Positions 1 through 9,899 of a stretch of DNA of 64,000 nt are shown one piece after another. The DNA is from Clostridiales bacterium. Its GTDB lineage: Bacteria > Bacillota > Clostridia > Christensenellales > Borkfalkiaceae. Position 1 is the first letter of the stretch. Each line of letters opens with the position of its first letter. The position numbers and the translations under genes are program-made. The DNA is taken from NCBI GenBank assembly GCA_015069425.1, contig SVIP01000004.1:124001-188000 (forward strand). The letters run 5' to 3'. The notes under the pieces were generated by a model that was not told the DNA's origin, did no database searches, and saw nothing but the letters and a program-made list of their open reading frames with translations.

Positions 1-1
1 T

Positions 2-133
2 TTTAGCGAATATGAAAGGCTTATTAAAGAAAGAGAAGAGGCGACGATTAGTGGAAAATTCTCTCGTATTAATGATTTGACTGCGGAGATGAACGATTTA
101 GCAGAGGAACTTAAACGAAGGGGGATTTTATAA
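2..133 (+). CDS. mcsA: C-terminal end of McsA-like protein (UVR-motif tail), truncated by window start
   Basis: Open frame from position 2 reads FSEYERLIKEREEATISGKFSRINDLTAEMNDLAEELKRRGIL*; stop overlaps mcsB start (TAATG); position directly before mcsB. Confidence 0.6.
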   Translation, partial: FSEYERLIKEREEATISGKFSRINDLTAEMNDLAEELKRRGIL

Positions 134-1146
134 TGTCAACGTTTACCCCCGACCTTTACAAAGGCAATATCGTTATGACGAGAGTGAGGCTAGCTAGAAA
201 TTTAAACGGCTATCCTTTCAAGGTTAAAAACACCGTTGCGGCTAGAGAAATAGTTAAAAAGGTCAACCGTGCGCTTGTTCGTTCAGATACTTTTAACCTT
301 TTTTATATGTCAAATTTAAGTGACTTAAAGTTAGAGGCAATGAAAGAGCGTCATCTTATTAGTCAAAACCTAATTGATAACCGAGAATGTGGGGCGGTAC
401 TTATAAACCCTGACGAAAGCATCTCGGTTATGATTAACGAGGAAGACGTTATCAGAGAACAGTGCTTTATGAAAGGTTTGCGCCTAACGGAAGCGTATAA
501 AAGACTTGATAAGATTGACGATGATTTAGAAAAAAATTTAAATCTAGCGTATAGTTCAGAACTTGGTTATCTTACTGCTTGCCCAACAAATTTAGGGACA
601 GGGTTAAGAGCGTCGGTTATGCTATTTTTACCCGCACTTACCGAGAGTGGCAAAATAGGCGCACTTGTTAAGGAAGTATCTAAGTTAGGCTTAACAGTAC
701 GCGGACATTACGGAGAGGGAAGTGATGCAGAGGGGTATATGTACCAAATAAGTAATGAAGTTACTTTGGGCGTATCCGAAGAGCAAATCCTTAGAGAAGT
801 AGAAAGCACCGTGCAAGACATATGCCGAGCGGAGCGAGATGAAATGGAAAAAATCTTTGCACGAAACGAACTTAAGACAATGGACAGGGCAAGAAAAGCA
901 TACGGTATCTTGACTAATGCTGTTATATTAAGTTATGGTGAATTTTTATCGCACGTTGCACTCGTTAAACTCGGTGCAATGATGGGGTATATCAGTATTG
1001 ATAATATCGAAGAAATTGACGATCTAATAATTAAAGCCCGTCCTGCAAATATTTGTGAACTGTACGGAAAGAGGCTTTCGGCAACAGACCGAGACCTATA
1101 TCGTGCGGAGTTTGTGGGTAGAAAACTTATAAAATTAAAAGATTAG
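133..1146 (+). CDS. mcsB: Protein arginine kinase McsB
   Basis: Guanido-kinase-like protein (VLARNLNGYPF-type start, NLGTGLRASVMLFLP), directly before clpC. Confidence 0.93.
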   Translation: MSTFTPDLYKGNIVMTRVRLARNLNGYPFKVKNTVAAREIVKKVNRALVRSDTFNLFYMSNLSDLKLEAMKERHLISQNLIDNRECGAVLINPDESISVMINEEDVIREQCFMKGLRLTEAYKRLDKIDDDLEKNLNLAYSSELGYLTACPTNLGTGLRASVMLFLPALTESGKIGALVKEVSKLGLTVRGHYGEGSDAEGYMYQISNEVTLGVSEEQILREVESTVQDICRAERDEMEKIFARNELKTMDRARKAYGILTNAVILSYGEFLSHVALVKLGAMMGYISIDNIEEIDDLIIKARPANICELYGKRLSATDRDLYRAEFVGRKLIKLKD

Positions 1147-1156
1147 GGGGAGAGAA

Positions 1157-3649
1157 ATGTATTACGAAACTTTTTCACGAAACGTAAACCAAGTAATAGA
1201 ATATGCAACCGCTCTTTCTAAAAGATATGGATTAAGATATATCGGCTCTGAGCACATATTGTTCGGGCTTATAAACGTGAGCGAGGGTAGGGCGGCGGCT
1301 ATCCTTAGAGAAGAGGGTGTTACAAACGAAAGATTTATTTATCTTTTTGAAAAAACAATTGATAAACGTACGGTAATTACTGGTAATATGTTTACCGCAA
1401 GGACAAAACGTGTGTTTGAAAACGCTGTGGAGATTTCATTAAAAGCACGTGCTGGATACGTTGGGACAGAACACTTGTTACTTGCCGTTTTAATTGATTC
1501 GGACAGTATCGCCGTTGCAATACTAAACGCTCTTAAAGTCAACGTTAAAGCGGTTATAGAGGGGCTTTCCGAAACCTTGTTCGATGGTATTGATGAGGAA
1601 GAAGAGGAAGAGCAAGACCAATTAGCCTCTGCTTATAACGTAGGAAGAAGTGCATCTGAGCAAAGAGCAAAAGCCGAAAAAACTTCAGGAAAGGACGATT
1701 TAGGCGAACTTTCAAAATTTGGCGTAAACTTAAATAAACAAGCAGAGGACGGTAAGTTAGACCCCGTTATAGGCAGAAAGACGGAAATTGATAGGGTTAT
1801 TCAAATTCTTTCTAGAAGAACTAAAAACAACCCTGTTTTAATCGGTGAGCCTGGTGTTGGGAAAAGTGCGGTCGTTGAAGGGCTTGCGCAAGCAATAGTA
1901 AAGGGGAACGTTCCAGAATTGCTGGCGGATAAAATAGTTTTCTCGTTAGACATTGCAGGTATGCTTGCTGGGGCAAGATATCGTGGCGATTTTGAAGAAA
2001 GACTTAAGAAAATTATAGATACAGTTAAACAAAATGGAAGAATTATTTTGTTTATTGATGAAATTCATAATATTGTCGGTGCGGGAAGTACGGGCGAAGG
2101 TAATATGGACGCTGCAAACATATTAAAACCAATGCTCTCTCGTGGTGAATTGCAAACTATTGGTGCAACGACTATTGACGAATATAGAAAGTATATTGAA
2201 AAAGACGCCGCACTAGAGAGAAGATTTCAACCTGTAATGGTTGAAGCACCTAGCGTTGAAGATACTATTGAAATTCTAAAAGGACTTCGTGATAAGTACG
2301 AATCTCACCATGGGGTAATTATTCCCGACGAGGCCATAGTTTCAGCAGTAACTCTTTCGGATAGATATATTAATGATAGATTTTTGCCGGACAAGGCTAT
2401 AGACTTGATTGACGAAGCATCGTCAAGAGTAAAACTAGATAGTTATAATTCACCTTTTGAAAGCAAGCAAAAAGAAAATGAGCTTAATTCTTTAATTGCC
2501 CAACAAAACGATGCATCGCGTAGAAAAGACTTCAAAAAGGCAATGGAACTTGATGAAGAAATATCAAAGGCAAGAGAAGAATTAGAAAAAATAAAGATTG
2601 CTAATCAAAAAAACAATGGTGACCGAGACAGATTAATGCTTACATCTGACGATATCGCAAAGGTAGTAAGCAACTGGACTGGCGTACCCGTAGTAAAACT
2701 TAACCAAAGCGAAGCACAACAATTGCTTGATTTAGAAGAAGTGCTCCATAAAAGAGTTATAGGTCAATATGATGCTGTGCGTGCGGTGTCTGACGCTATA
2801 AGGCGTGCAAGGGCAGGGCTTAAAGATCCAAATAGACCAGTTGGCTCGTTCATTTTCGTAGGACCTACGGGTGTGGGTAAAACCGAACTATCAAAAGCAC
2901 TTGCAGAAACTGTTTTTGGAAATGAAAATAGCATTATTCGTGTAGATATGAGCGAATATATGGAAAAACACTCGGTTTCTAAAATGGTTGGTGCGCCTCC
3001 AGGATATATTGGGTTTGACGAGGCGGGACAACTTACTGAAAAGGTTAGAAGAAAGCCTTATTCTGTCGTGCTCTTTGACGAAATAGAAAAAGCACACCCC
3101 GACGTGTTTAATTTAATGTTGCAACTTCTTGACGATGGCAGACTTACCGATAGTAAAGGTAGAGTTGTTAGTTTTAAAAATTGCATAATCATTATGACCT
3201 CAAACGTGGGCGCAACAGAAGTTCAGAAAAAAGCGACGCTTGGTTTTGCTGGTGGCGGAAGTGATAGAGATTATGAGAACATGTGTGATAAATATATGGA
3301 CGCTTTAAAAGAAAAGTTCCGTCCAGAATTCTTAAATCGTATTGACGATATAATCGTGTTCCATAAACTTGAAAAAGAGGATACCGCTAAAATAGCAGAG
3401 ATACTTTTATCAAGTTTGAGAAAAAGGCTTGCGCTTATGGAAATAACTCTAGAGATTACACCTAAAGCGATGGATTTAATTACTGAAAAAGGTTATGACA
3501 GTAATTATGGAGCAAGACCTCTTAAGAGAGTTATTCAAAGAAATATTGAAGATAAACTGAGCGAAGAAATTTTAAGAGGTAGAGTAAAAGAGAACTCAAA
3601 AGTAGTTATTGACGCTAACGACAACGAATTTATTTTTGATTGTATTTAA
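1157..3649 (+). CDS. clpC: ATP-dependent Clp protease ATP-binding subunit ClpC
   Basis: Two AAA+ modules ([30 protein letters not shown]), Clp N domain, UVR-like middle region. Confidence 0.96.
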   Translation: MYYETFSRNVNQVIEYATALSKRYGLRYIGSEHILFGLINVSEGRAAAILREEGVTNERFIYLFEKTIDKRTVITGNMFTARTKRVFENAVEISLKARAGYVGTEHLLLAVLIDSDSIAVAILNALKVNVKAVIEGLSETLFDGIDEEEEEEQDQLASAYNVGRSASEQRAKAEKTSGKDDLGELSKFGVNLNKQAEDGKLDPVIGRKTEIDRVIQILSRRTKNNPVLIGEPGVGKSAVVEGLAQAIVKGNVPELLADKIVFSLDIAGMLAGARYRGDFEERLKKIIDTVKQNGRIILFIDEIHNIVGAGSTGEGNMDAANILKPMLSRGELQTIGATTIDEYRKYIEKDAALERRFQPVMVEAPSVEDTIEILKGLRDKYESHHGVIIPDEAIVSAVTLSDRYINDRFLPDKAIDLIDEASSRVKLDSYNSPFESKQKENELNSLIAQQNDASRRKDFKKAMELDEEISKAREELEKIKIANQKNNGDRDRLMLTSDDIAKVVSNWTGVPVVKLNQSEAQQLLDLEEVLHKRVIGQYDAVRAVSDAIRRARAGLKDPNRPVGSFIFVGPTGVGKTELSKALAETVFGNENSIIRVDMSEYMEKHSVSKMVGAPPGYIGFDEAGQLTEKVRRKPYSVVLFDEIEKAHPDVFNLMLQLLDDGRLTDSKGRVVSFKNCIIIMTSNVGATEVQKKATLGFAGGGSDRDYENMCDKYMDALKEKFRPEFLNRIDDIIVFHKLEKEDTAKIAEILLSSLRKRLALMEITLEITPKAMDLITEKGYDSNYGARPLKRVIQRNIEDKLSEEILRGRVKENSKVVIDANDNEFIFDCI

Positions 3650-3732
3650 AAAAACAAAAATGAATACCGTATAGGTATTATACTTAAGAAATGATGGAGA
3701 TTTAGGATTAATAGGACCTAAAATTTAATTTT

Positions 3733-4527
3733 ATGCAAACGGGTATATCAACGGCGTCGCTCTTTTTTAGAAAAACCACTGAGGACGCACTTGAATTTTT
3801 AAGTAAAAACAAGGTGGCGTGTGCCGAAGTGTTTTTGGAAAGTTATTGTGAGTATAACTTAGACTTCGGCAAACTATTAAAGCAAAAACAAGGCAACATT
3901 GCCGTTCACTCTATTCATACTCTAACCACTCAGTTTGAGCCTCAACTTTATAGCATTAACGAAAGGGCAAAAGCGGACAGTTTTAAACTGTTAGATATGG
4001 CTATGCAAGCGGGCGAACAAGTTGGCGCAAAGTATTACACCTTTCACGGTGGCGCAAGATTTAAAAAAACGCCAATTAAACTAGACTTTGAAAGAGTTGG
4101 GCGCATTACCCAAGATATTTTAGACGTTTGCAAATCGCACGGTATTACTTTAGCATACGAAAACGTGCATTGGGGATATTATAACTATATAGGTTTTTTT
4201 AGTGAACTTATTAAGCGTGTTCCCGAATTAAAAGCTACTTTCGATATTAAGCAAGCAAGACAAAGTGGAATTCATTACTCCGAATACATCAAAGAAATGG
4301 GTAGTAAAATTGTTACCGCTCATATATCAGATTATAGGGAAGACGGCAAAATGTGTTTACCTGGTAAAGGCATTACCGACTTTAAGGACGTTTTTACAAG
4401 ACTTGCTGACGTCGGGTTTGACGGCTCAATTATATTAGAAGTATACCAAAGCGATTATAAAGAGGAAGAAGAACTCTTTGAATCACTTGACTATATCGAC
4501 AACCTAGCCGAAAAAGTTTTTAAGTAA
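3733..4527 (+). CDS. Sugar phosphate isomerase/epimerase (xylose isomerase-like TIM barrel)
   Basis: YTFHGGARF, YENVHWGYY, TFDIKQARQSG, ILEVYQSD motifs. Confidence 0.75.
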   Translation: MQTGISTASLFFRKTTEDALEFLSKNKVACAEVFLESYCEYNLDFGKLLKQKQGNIAVHSIHTLTTQFEPQLYSINERAKADSFKLLDMAMQAGEQVGAKYYTFHGGARFKKTPIKLDFERVGRITQDILDVCKSHGITLAYENVHWGYYNYIGFFSELIKRVPELKATFDIKQARQSGIHYSEYIKEMGSKIVTAHISDYREDGKMCLPGKGITDFKDVFTRLADVGFDGSIILEVYQSDYKEEEELFESLDYIDNLAEKVFK

Positions 4528-4532
4528 AAAAG

Positions 4533-4566
4533 AAAACGGCTTAACGATAATCGTTAAGCCGTTTTT
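4533..4566. terminator. Bidirectional intrinsic terminator between convergent genes
   Basis: aaaacggcttaacga-taa-tcgttaagccgtttttt. Confidence 0.85.
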
Positions 4567-4577
4567 TATATGAGCAT

Positions 4578-5282
4578 TTATAATAATTGTTCAAGTGTTG
4601 GGGTTATGGTGGCGGTTAAAATTTCATAGCCTTTTGCGGTTAAGTGTCCGCCGTCTGTAGTGTATTCTGGCTTTATTTCACCGATTGATAGGTCAAAGAG
4701 GGGAGTGTATAGGTCTACGAAAGTAAACCCGTATTTTTCGGCAAGTAATTTAATTTTCACGTTGTTGTAGCAGGCTTTTTGGTTGTTTTTGCCCCAGTGC
4801 TCTCCGCCCATAGAAGTTAAAGAGAGCAAAACTACTTTAGTGTTTGGTAAATTTTCCTTTATGCCGATAAGAATATTTTCATAATTGTCGAACATTGTGG
4901 CGAAGTTGTTTGCACCGATAAGCATTGTTAAAACTTTTGGCTTAAGGTCATAAGCCGAAACTTTTAAGCGTTTTTCTAAGTCAAAAGTAGTGTCGCCACC
5001 GATACCGCGGTTAGCCACAAGGTATTGTGGGTAATACTTAGCTACGTCGTAACCATCGGTTAAACTATCACCTAAGAAAGCAACGTCTACCTCATAATCT
5101 TGATATTTTAAGTTCTCTTGTTTGTATTGATTTATTTTAGCCGTGCGATAAGCCTCTACTTGCCGTTGCCACTCTTTTTGCTTTTTTGCGTCGGGAATAA
5201 CTTTAATAAATACGAACAAAGCACAAAAAATAAGAATAATTGATAAAATAATACTTGTTAAAATTAAAAGTTTTCGTTTCAT
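4578..5282 (-). CDS. SGNH/GDSL-type lipase/esterase with N-terminal signal anchor
   Basis: FLGDSLTDGY, GIGGDTT, IGANN, DGGHLTAKGY motifs; start moved to the ATG at 5282 (MKRKLLI). Confidence 0.85.
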   Translation of the reverse strand: MKRKLLILTSIILSIILIFCALFVFIKVIPDAKKQKEWQRQVEAYRTAKINQYKQENLKYQDYEVDVAFLGDSLTDGYDVAKYYPQYLVANRGIGGDTTFDLEKRLKVSAYDLKPKVLTMLIGANNFATMFDNYENILIGIKENLPNTKVVLLSLTSMGGEHWGKNNQKACYNNVKIKLLAEKYGFTFVDLYTPLFDLSIGEIKPEYTTDGGHLTAKGYEILTATITPTLEQLL

Positions 5283-5393
5283 ATTTAGAGTATAGCACAA
5301 GAAAGTTATCTTTACAAGTGTTTTTTAAATAATAAAAACACATTAAAAAACGCTTGTAAAATATTTATAAATATGTTAATATAATATGGCTTT

Positions 5394-5470
<77 letters not shown>

Positions 5471-5507
5471 AAAAATTCGACAAGTCTTCACTTGTCGAAT
5501 TTTTTTG
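5471..5507 (+). terminator. Intrinsic terminator after tRNA-Val
   Basis: attcgacaag-tcttca-cttgtcgaattttttt. Confidence 0.85.
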
Positions 5508-5537
5508 TTATCCAATTTCTAAAAACAACAGTCGGTG

Positions 5538-5566
5538 TTGACAAAAACATAGCAATTTGATATAAT
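5538..5566 (+). promoter_or_regulatory. Sigma-A type promoter for DUF1538 gene
   Basis: TTGACA-17 nt-TATAAT. Confidence 0.85.
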
Positions 5567-5593
5567 ACTAGCAATAAAAGTGGAGAAAATAAA

Positions 5594-7132
5594 TTGAAAA
5601 GGCACGCGAGTTTTATTAGGGCTGACCGTACGATTATTTCTGAAAAAGTAAAAGAAGCGTTTTCGTCGGTTATTCCGATTGCACTAATTGTATTAGCACT
5701 TTGTGTTTCCGTTTCGCCAATTGAAAGCGGTGTCTTTTTGGCGTTTGTTTTAGGCGTGCTTTTAGTTGTAGTGGGTATGGGGCTTTTTACCCTCGGTGCA
5801 GATACGGCAATGACTCCTATTGGTGAGTACGTGGGAACTTCAGTGATGCGTACTAAAAGAATATGGATTATTGCGCCTATCTGTTTTATCGTCGGTGTTT
5901 TGATAACCGTTTCAGAGCCTGACCTACAAGTACTTGCTAATCAACTTTCTAATACTATTAATCCGTGGCTTTTAATTTTAGCCGTCGGTGTAGGCGTTGG
6001 TGTGTTTTTGGTCATTGCCTTTTTAAGAATAGTATTAAAAATTAGACTATCTTATTTATTAATGATTTGTTACTTGGGCGTTTTCGTGCTCTCGTTTTTC
6101 GTACCCGATGCTTTTATTCCATTAGCGTTTGATTCGGGCGGTGTTACAACAGGACCAATGAGTGTTCCGTTTATCATTGCAATTGGTACGGGTGTAGCGG
6201 CTATGCGTAGTGATAAGGACGCAGATACCGACGGTTTTGGCTTGACGGCTTTGTGTTCGATTGGACCGATTTTGTCGGTAATGGTGCTTGGAATAATTTT
6301 TCAACCTGAAAAAATTGAAACTTCTACAAAAGTTTTGCCAGTTATTAGTGATTCTAAAAAACTTTTGCAATTATATTTAACAGAACTTCCACATTATATG
6401 AAAGAAGTTGCAATTGCTCTTTTGCCTATCGTTGTGTTCTTTTTTGTATTCCAATTAGTAGGGCAAAAGGTGCAAAAACAGCAGATTATTAGAATTTTAG
6501 TCGGGGTAGTATATACTTACCTTGGGCTTGTTGTGTTTTTGATTGGCGTGAACGTCGGCTTTTTGCCAGTGGGTACTTTTATTGGTAAAACTATTGGTGG
6601 ACTTTCTTATAATTGGATTATTGTGCCGATTGGCATGCTGGTTGGTTTTTTCGTTGTTGCAGCAGAGCCTGCCGTTCATGTTTTAACAAAACAGGTTTTT
6701 GAAATAACGTCAGGTGCAATTCCTCAAAAGGCATTAAGACTTAGTCTTATGATTGGTGTTGCTGTTTCCGTTGGACTTGCAATGCTTAGAATACTTTTAG
6801 ACATTTCTATAATGAATTTTTTAATTCCGGGTTATGCAATTGCATTAGTGTTTACTTTTATCGTTCCGGAAATATTTACAGCGATAGCGTTCGATTCAGG
6901 TGGTGTTGCCTCGGGTGCAATGACGGCAAGTTTTTTAATGCCCCTTGCACTTGGTGTTTGCGAGTCTGTTGGTAGAAATATTGCAACCGAAGGGTTTGGC
7001 GTTGTTGCGTTCGTTGCTATGACTCCGCTTATAACTATTCAAATTTTGGGTTTAGTTTATAAAATTAAAACGCATAAACTTAAAAAGATTGAAAAGAGCA
7101 AAAATATTGCAGAAGAGGACATTATTGAGTAA
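5594..7132 (+). CDS. DUF1538 membrane protein (UmpA/UmpB-type fused cation antiporter)
   Basis: Two homologous halves with AFDSGGVTTGPMSVPF and AFDSGGVASGAMTASF; about 12 hydrophobic segments. Confidence 0.8.
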   Translation: MKRHASFIRADRTIISEKVKEAFSSVIPIALIVLALCVSVSPIESGVFLAFVLGVLLVVVGMGLFTLGADTAMTPIGEYVGTSVMRTKRIWIIAPICFIVGVLITVSEPDLQVLANQLSNTINPWLLILAVGVGVGVFLVIAFLRIVLKIRLSYLLMICYLGVFVLSFFVPDAFIPLAFDSGGVTTGPMSVPFIIAIGTGVAAMRSDKDADTDGFGLTALCSIGPILSVMVLGIIFQPEKIETSTKVLPVISDSKKLLQLYLTELPHYMKEVAIALLPIVVFFFVFQLVGQKVQKQQIIRILVGVVYTYLGLVVFLIGVNVGFLPVGTFIGKTIGGLSYNWIIVPIGMLVGFFVVAAEPAVHVLTKQVFEITSGAIPQKALRLSLMIGVAVSVGLAMLRILLDISIMNFLIPGYAIALVFTFIVPEIFTAIAFDSGGVASGAMTASFLMPLALGVCESVGRNIATEGFGVVAFVAMTPLITIQILGLVYKIKTHKLKKIEKSKNIAEEDIIE

Positions 7133-7141
7133 GGTGATATT

Positions 7142-7816
7142 ATGTTGGGATTAAAATATCTTATTTTGATAACGCAAAGAGAATATTCAGAAAAATATTT
7201 AGATTTTTTTAATCGGCATGGCGTGAATAGAGTGCTTAGCGTACTTTCACACGGCACGGCTAGTGAAAAAACGCTCGATTATTTCGGCATAGAAAAAACT
7301 GAAAAAATAACTTTTGAGGCGATGATAAGAGACGAAATAAAAGAGCAACTTGTAAAGGATATGTATATAGAAATGGATATAGGCTCGGCTAATAATGGAA
7401 TTGCCGTTTTTGTGCCGATAGACGGAATAGGCGGGACTTCGTCGCTAAAGTATTTTGTTGGTGATAATCCAGTTGAAAAAAAGGAGGAAACAGATATGAG
7501 TGAAAGTAAAACCGTATTAATAATTACTGTTGTGGATAAAGGTAACACCGATCTTGTAATGGACTCGGCACGTTCAGCAGGTGCGAGCGGTGGTACGGTT
7601 ATAAGAGCAAAGGGTACAGGAGCAGAACTTGCTAAGTTTTTCGGTGTATCTATAAGTGAAGAGAAAGAAATGGTATATATAGTAGCAGACCGCAGTGACA
7701 GAGATAATATTATGCACGCAATCATGGAAAAAGCAGGGAGTAATACCGATGCTCACGGTGTAGTATTCTCTTTGCCCGTTGATAGTGTTGTGGGAATTAA
7801 GCGTTTTGAAGATTAA
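7142..7816 (+). CDS. Tandem PII-like regulatory protein
   Basis: Two repeated domains each ending GIAVFVPIDGIGG / GVVFSLPVDSVVGI, typical of PII-like proteins next to DUF1538. Confidence 0.75.
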   Translation: MLGLKYLILITQREYSEKYLDFFNRHGVNRVLSVLSHGTASEKTLDYFGIEKTEKITFEAMIRDEIKEQLVKDMYIEMDIGSANNGIAVFVPIDGIGGTSSLKYFVGDNPVEKKEETDMSESKTVLIITVVDKGNTDLVMDSARSAGASGGTVIRAKGTGAELAKFFGVSISEEKEMVYIVADRSDRDNIMHAIMEKAGSNTDAHGVVFSLPVDSVVGIKRFED

Positions 7817-7835
7817 TCAGTAAAAGTCTTTAATA

Positions 7836-7867
7836 AAAACCGCAAGAATTAAACTTGCGGTTTTTTT
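7836..7867. terminator. Intrinsic terminator between convergent genes
   Basis: aaaaccgcaag-aattaaa-cttgcggttttttt. Confidence 0.85.
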
Positions 7868-8721
7868 GTATTGTTTCTGTATTGAACGGGTGTAAATCCC
7901 GTTTGTTTTTTAAAAAAAGAGTTAAAATACTTGGGGTCGCTAAAGGAAAGATGGTCTGATATTTGAGATGCTGTCATTGAAGTGTTTTCAAGTAATTGCT
8001 TTGCACGTTCGCATTTCAATAAATTAAAAAATTCAAAAATTGTCTGCCCTGTCTGGTCTTTAAAAAGTTTACATACAAAAGATTTGGAATACCCTATATT
8101 TTTACACACTTCGTCAAGTTTTAATTTGTCGTTTGCACGTTCAACTAAATGCTGTTTTAATTTGTCGGTTAGTGCACCATAAAAATCGTTTCCAGATAAA
8201 AAAGAAAGAGGAGAAGAACTTTTACCAATAAGTTCCCTTAAGGAAAGTAAAATTAAGTGTTCTAATTGCAAAGTGATTATTTGCATACAGCCAAGCGCAG
8301 GGTTTTGTATTTGAACTAACTGCTCTTCGCTATTTGTAAAAAAACAGTTGTTTCCTTCTTTTACTATATAATCTAGTATGCTTTTTTGATATTCAGTTGT
8401 ATTCAAAATTTGTGCATTAAGAGGCTTAATGTATGACGAAAGACATTCAAATCCAATACAAAGCACCTTGTCTTTTTGTTTTTTTTGCAAGTATACGTGC
8501 GGAGTGTTGGGTTCTAAGAAAAATAAATGCCCCTCGTTAATTAAGTATTTTTTGCCATTTATTAAACACTCGATTTGTCCCTTTTCAACGTAACAAATTT
8601 CCCAAAAATCATGAACGTCTGTGTCATTGCTGAATTTACCTTTATAGTTTCTGTATTCAAGAACGGTAATTTCACCTATCGTTATTAAATTGGCTATTTT
8701 ATGTCTTAAGTATTTTTTCAT
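7849..8721 (-). CDS. AraC-family transcriptional regulator with N-terminal cupin domain
   Basis: C-terminal LDEVCKNIGYSKSFVCKLFKDQTGQTIFEFFNLLKCERAKQLL...DPKYFNSFFKKQTGFTPVQYR. Confidence 0.92.
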   Translation of the reverse strand: MKKYLRHKIANLITIGEITVLEYRNYKGKFSNDTDVHDFWEICYVEKGQIECLINGKKYLINEGHLFFLEPNTPHVYLQKKQKDKVLCIGFECLSSYIKPLNAQILNTTEYQKSILDYIVKEGNNCFFTNSEEQLVQIQNPALGCMQIITLQLEHLILLSLRELIGKSSSPLSFLSGNDFYGALTDKLKQHLVERANDKLKLDEVCKNIGYSKSFVCKLFKDQTGQTIFEFFNLLKCERAKQLLENTSMTASQISDHLSFSDPKYFNSFFKKQTGFTPVQYRNNTKKPQV

Positions 8722-8794
8722 GCTATTATTTTATCATATTACATTGTCGATATCAAGAAAAACATACCGCTATTTTCTTTTTTAGAATTGTTTT

Positions 8795-8826
8795 TGGAAT
8801 ATTTTAGTATAAATGTGGAACATTTT
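8795..8826 (+). promoter_or_regulatory. Candidate AraC-family binding site, 11-bp direct repeat with 21-bp period
   Basis: TGGAATATTTT (8795-8805) and TGGAACATTTT (8816-8826), just upstream of TTTACA -35. Confidence 0.55.
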
Positions 8827-8887
8827 GCGTTTACAACGTATATATAATATGTTTATAATAAATTAAACTTATATTGAGGGATAAAAT

Positions 8888-9895
8888 ATGATTGAAACCG
8901 TACTTGGTAAAATTTCAGCTGAAAAACTAGGGATATGTTCTGCGCATGAGCACATGTATATAAACATGAAAAAGTGTGTTGATATAACTGGCAACGAGGG
9001 GGAAATGTTTTATAACCCCGTTACAGCACAAAATAGATATGAGACTTTTTCCGACCCTTATGCAATACTAGATAATGCGCTTTTGGACAATCCCGTTGAT
9101 GCGGAAAATGAACTTTTATTATTTAAAAAGGATGGTGGAAACACTATTGTCGATTGTACGCTAGACGAGATAGGGAGAGACCCGTTGGCACTAAGGAGTC
9201 TATCGGAAAAAACTGGCGTTAATATAGTAATGGGTTGCGGACATTATTATCATAAGGCGCATTATTCTTACGTAAAAGATGCAAGTGTAGAAGCACTTGC
9301 CGACGAAATGCGTAACGACCTTTTAGTTGGTGTTAAAGGCACGGGAATAAAGGCTGGCGTTATTGGAGAAATAGGAACTAGTGCTAATATGAGTGAGGAC
9401 GAAAAGAAGGTTTTAAAAGCAGGCGGAATAGTGGGTGCTGAAACTGGAAAGGCAATACACGTTCACACCGATTTATATACGGAAAACGGGTTTGAAGTAA
9501 TAAAAATTTTAACAGCCGAAGGTGTTAAAGGCGAAAAAATCTGTATAGACCATATTGACGTGTGGTTGCGTCCCGATTATATTAAAGGATTGCTTGATAA
9601 AGGTGTTTATATTGAGTTTGATAATTTTGGGAAAGAATTTTACGTTTCTAAAGAAAGGCGTTTTGCGTACGATTTAGAGCGTATTGAAGTTTTATATGAC
9701 TTGATTAAAGACGGATATCAAAAACAAATCTTGATATCCAATGATATATGTCTTAAGACAATGTGGTGTTGCTATGGCGGAAACGGATACTCGCATATCT
9801 TAAGGACTGTTAAAAAAATGGCATTAGATAACGGTATAAGCGAAAAAACTTATAACGATATTTTAAGTGAAAACGTAAAAAATTTTTTGAGGTAG
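8888..9895 (+). CDS. Phosphotriesterase-family metal-dependent hydrolase
   Basis: AHEHMY, IKAGVIGEIGTS, AIHVHTD, CIDHID, SNDIC metal-ligand motifs. Confidence 0.9.
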   Translation: MIETVLGKISAEKLGICSAHEHMYINMKKCVDITGNEGEMFYNPVTAQNRYETFSDPYAILDNALLDNPVDAENELLLFKKDGGNTIVDCTLDEIGRDPLALRSLSEKTGVNIVMGCGHYYHKAHYSYVKDASVEALADEMRNDLLVGVKGTGIKAGVIGEIGTSANMSEDEKKVLKAGGIVGAETGKAIHVHTDLYTENGFEVIKILTAEGVKGEKICIDHIDVWLRPDYIKGLLDKGVYIEFDNFGKEFYVSKERRFAYDLERIEVLYDLIKDGYQKQILISNDICLKTMWCCYGGNGYSHILRTVKKMALDNGISEKTYNDILSENVKNFLR

Positions 9896-9899
9896 TATT

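Noticed and set aside
3655-3732. Inverted repeats AATACCgtaTAGGTATT and TTTAGG...CCTAAA upstream of the TIM-barrel gene
   Set aside because: Short AT-rich palindromes, no T tract, no matching regulator recognised; may be operators but unsupported
7279-7725. 148-aa antisense ORF inside the PII-like gene
   Set aside because: Overlaps a gene with clear domain repeats and no independent expression signals
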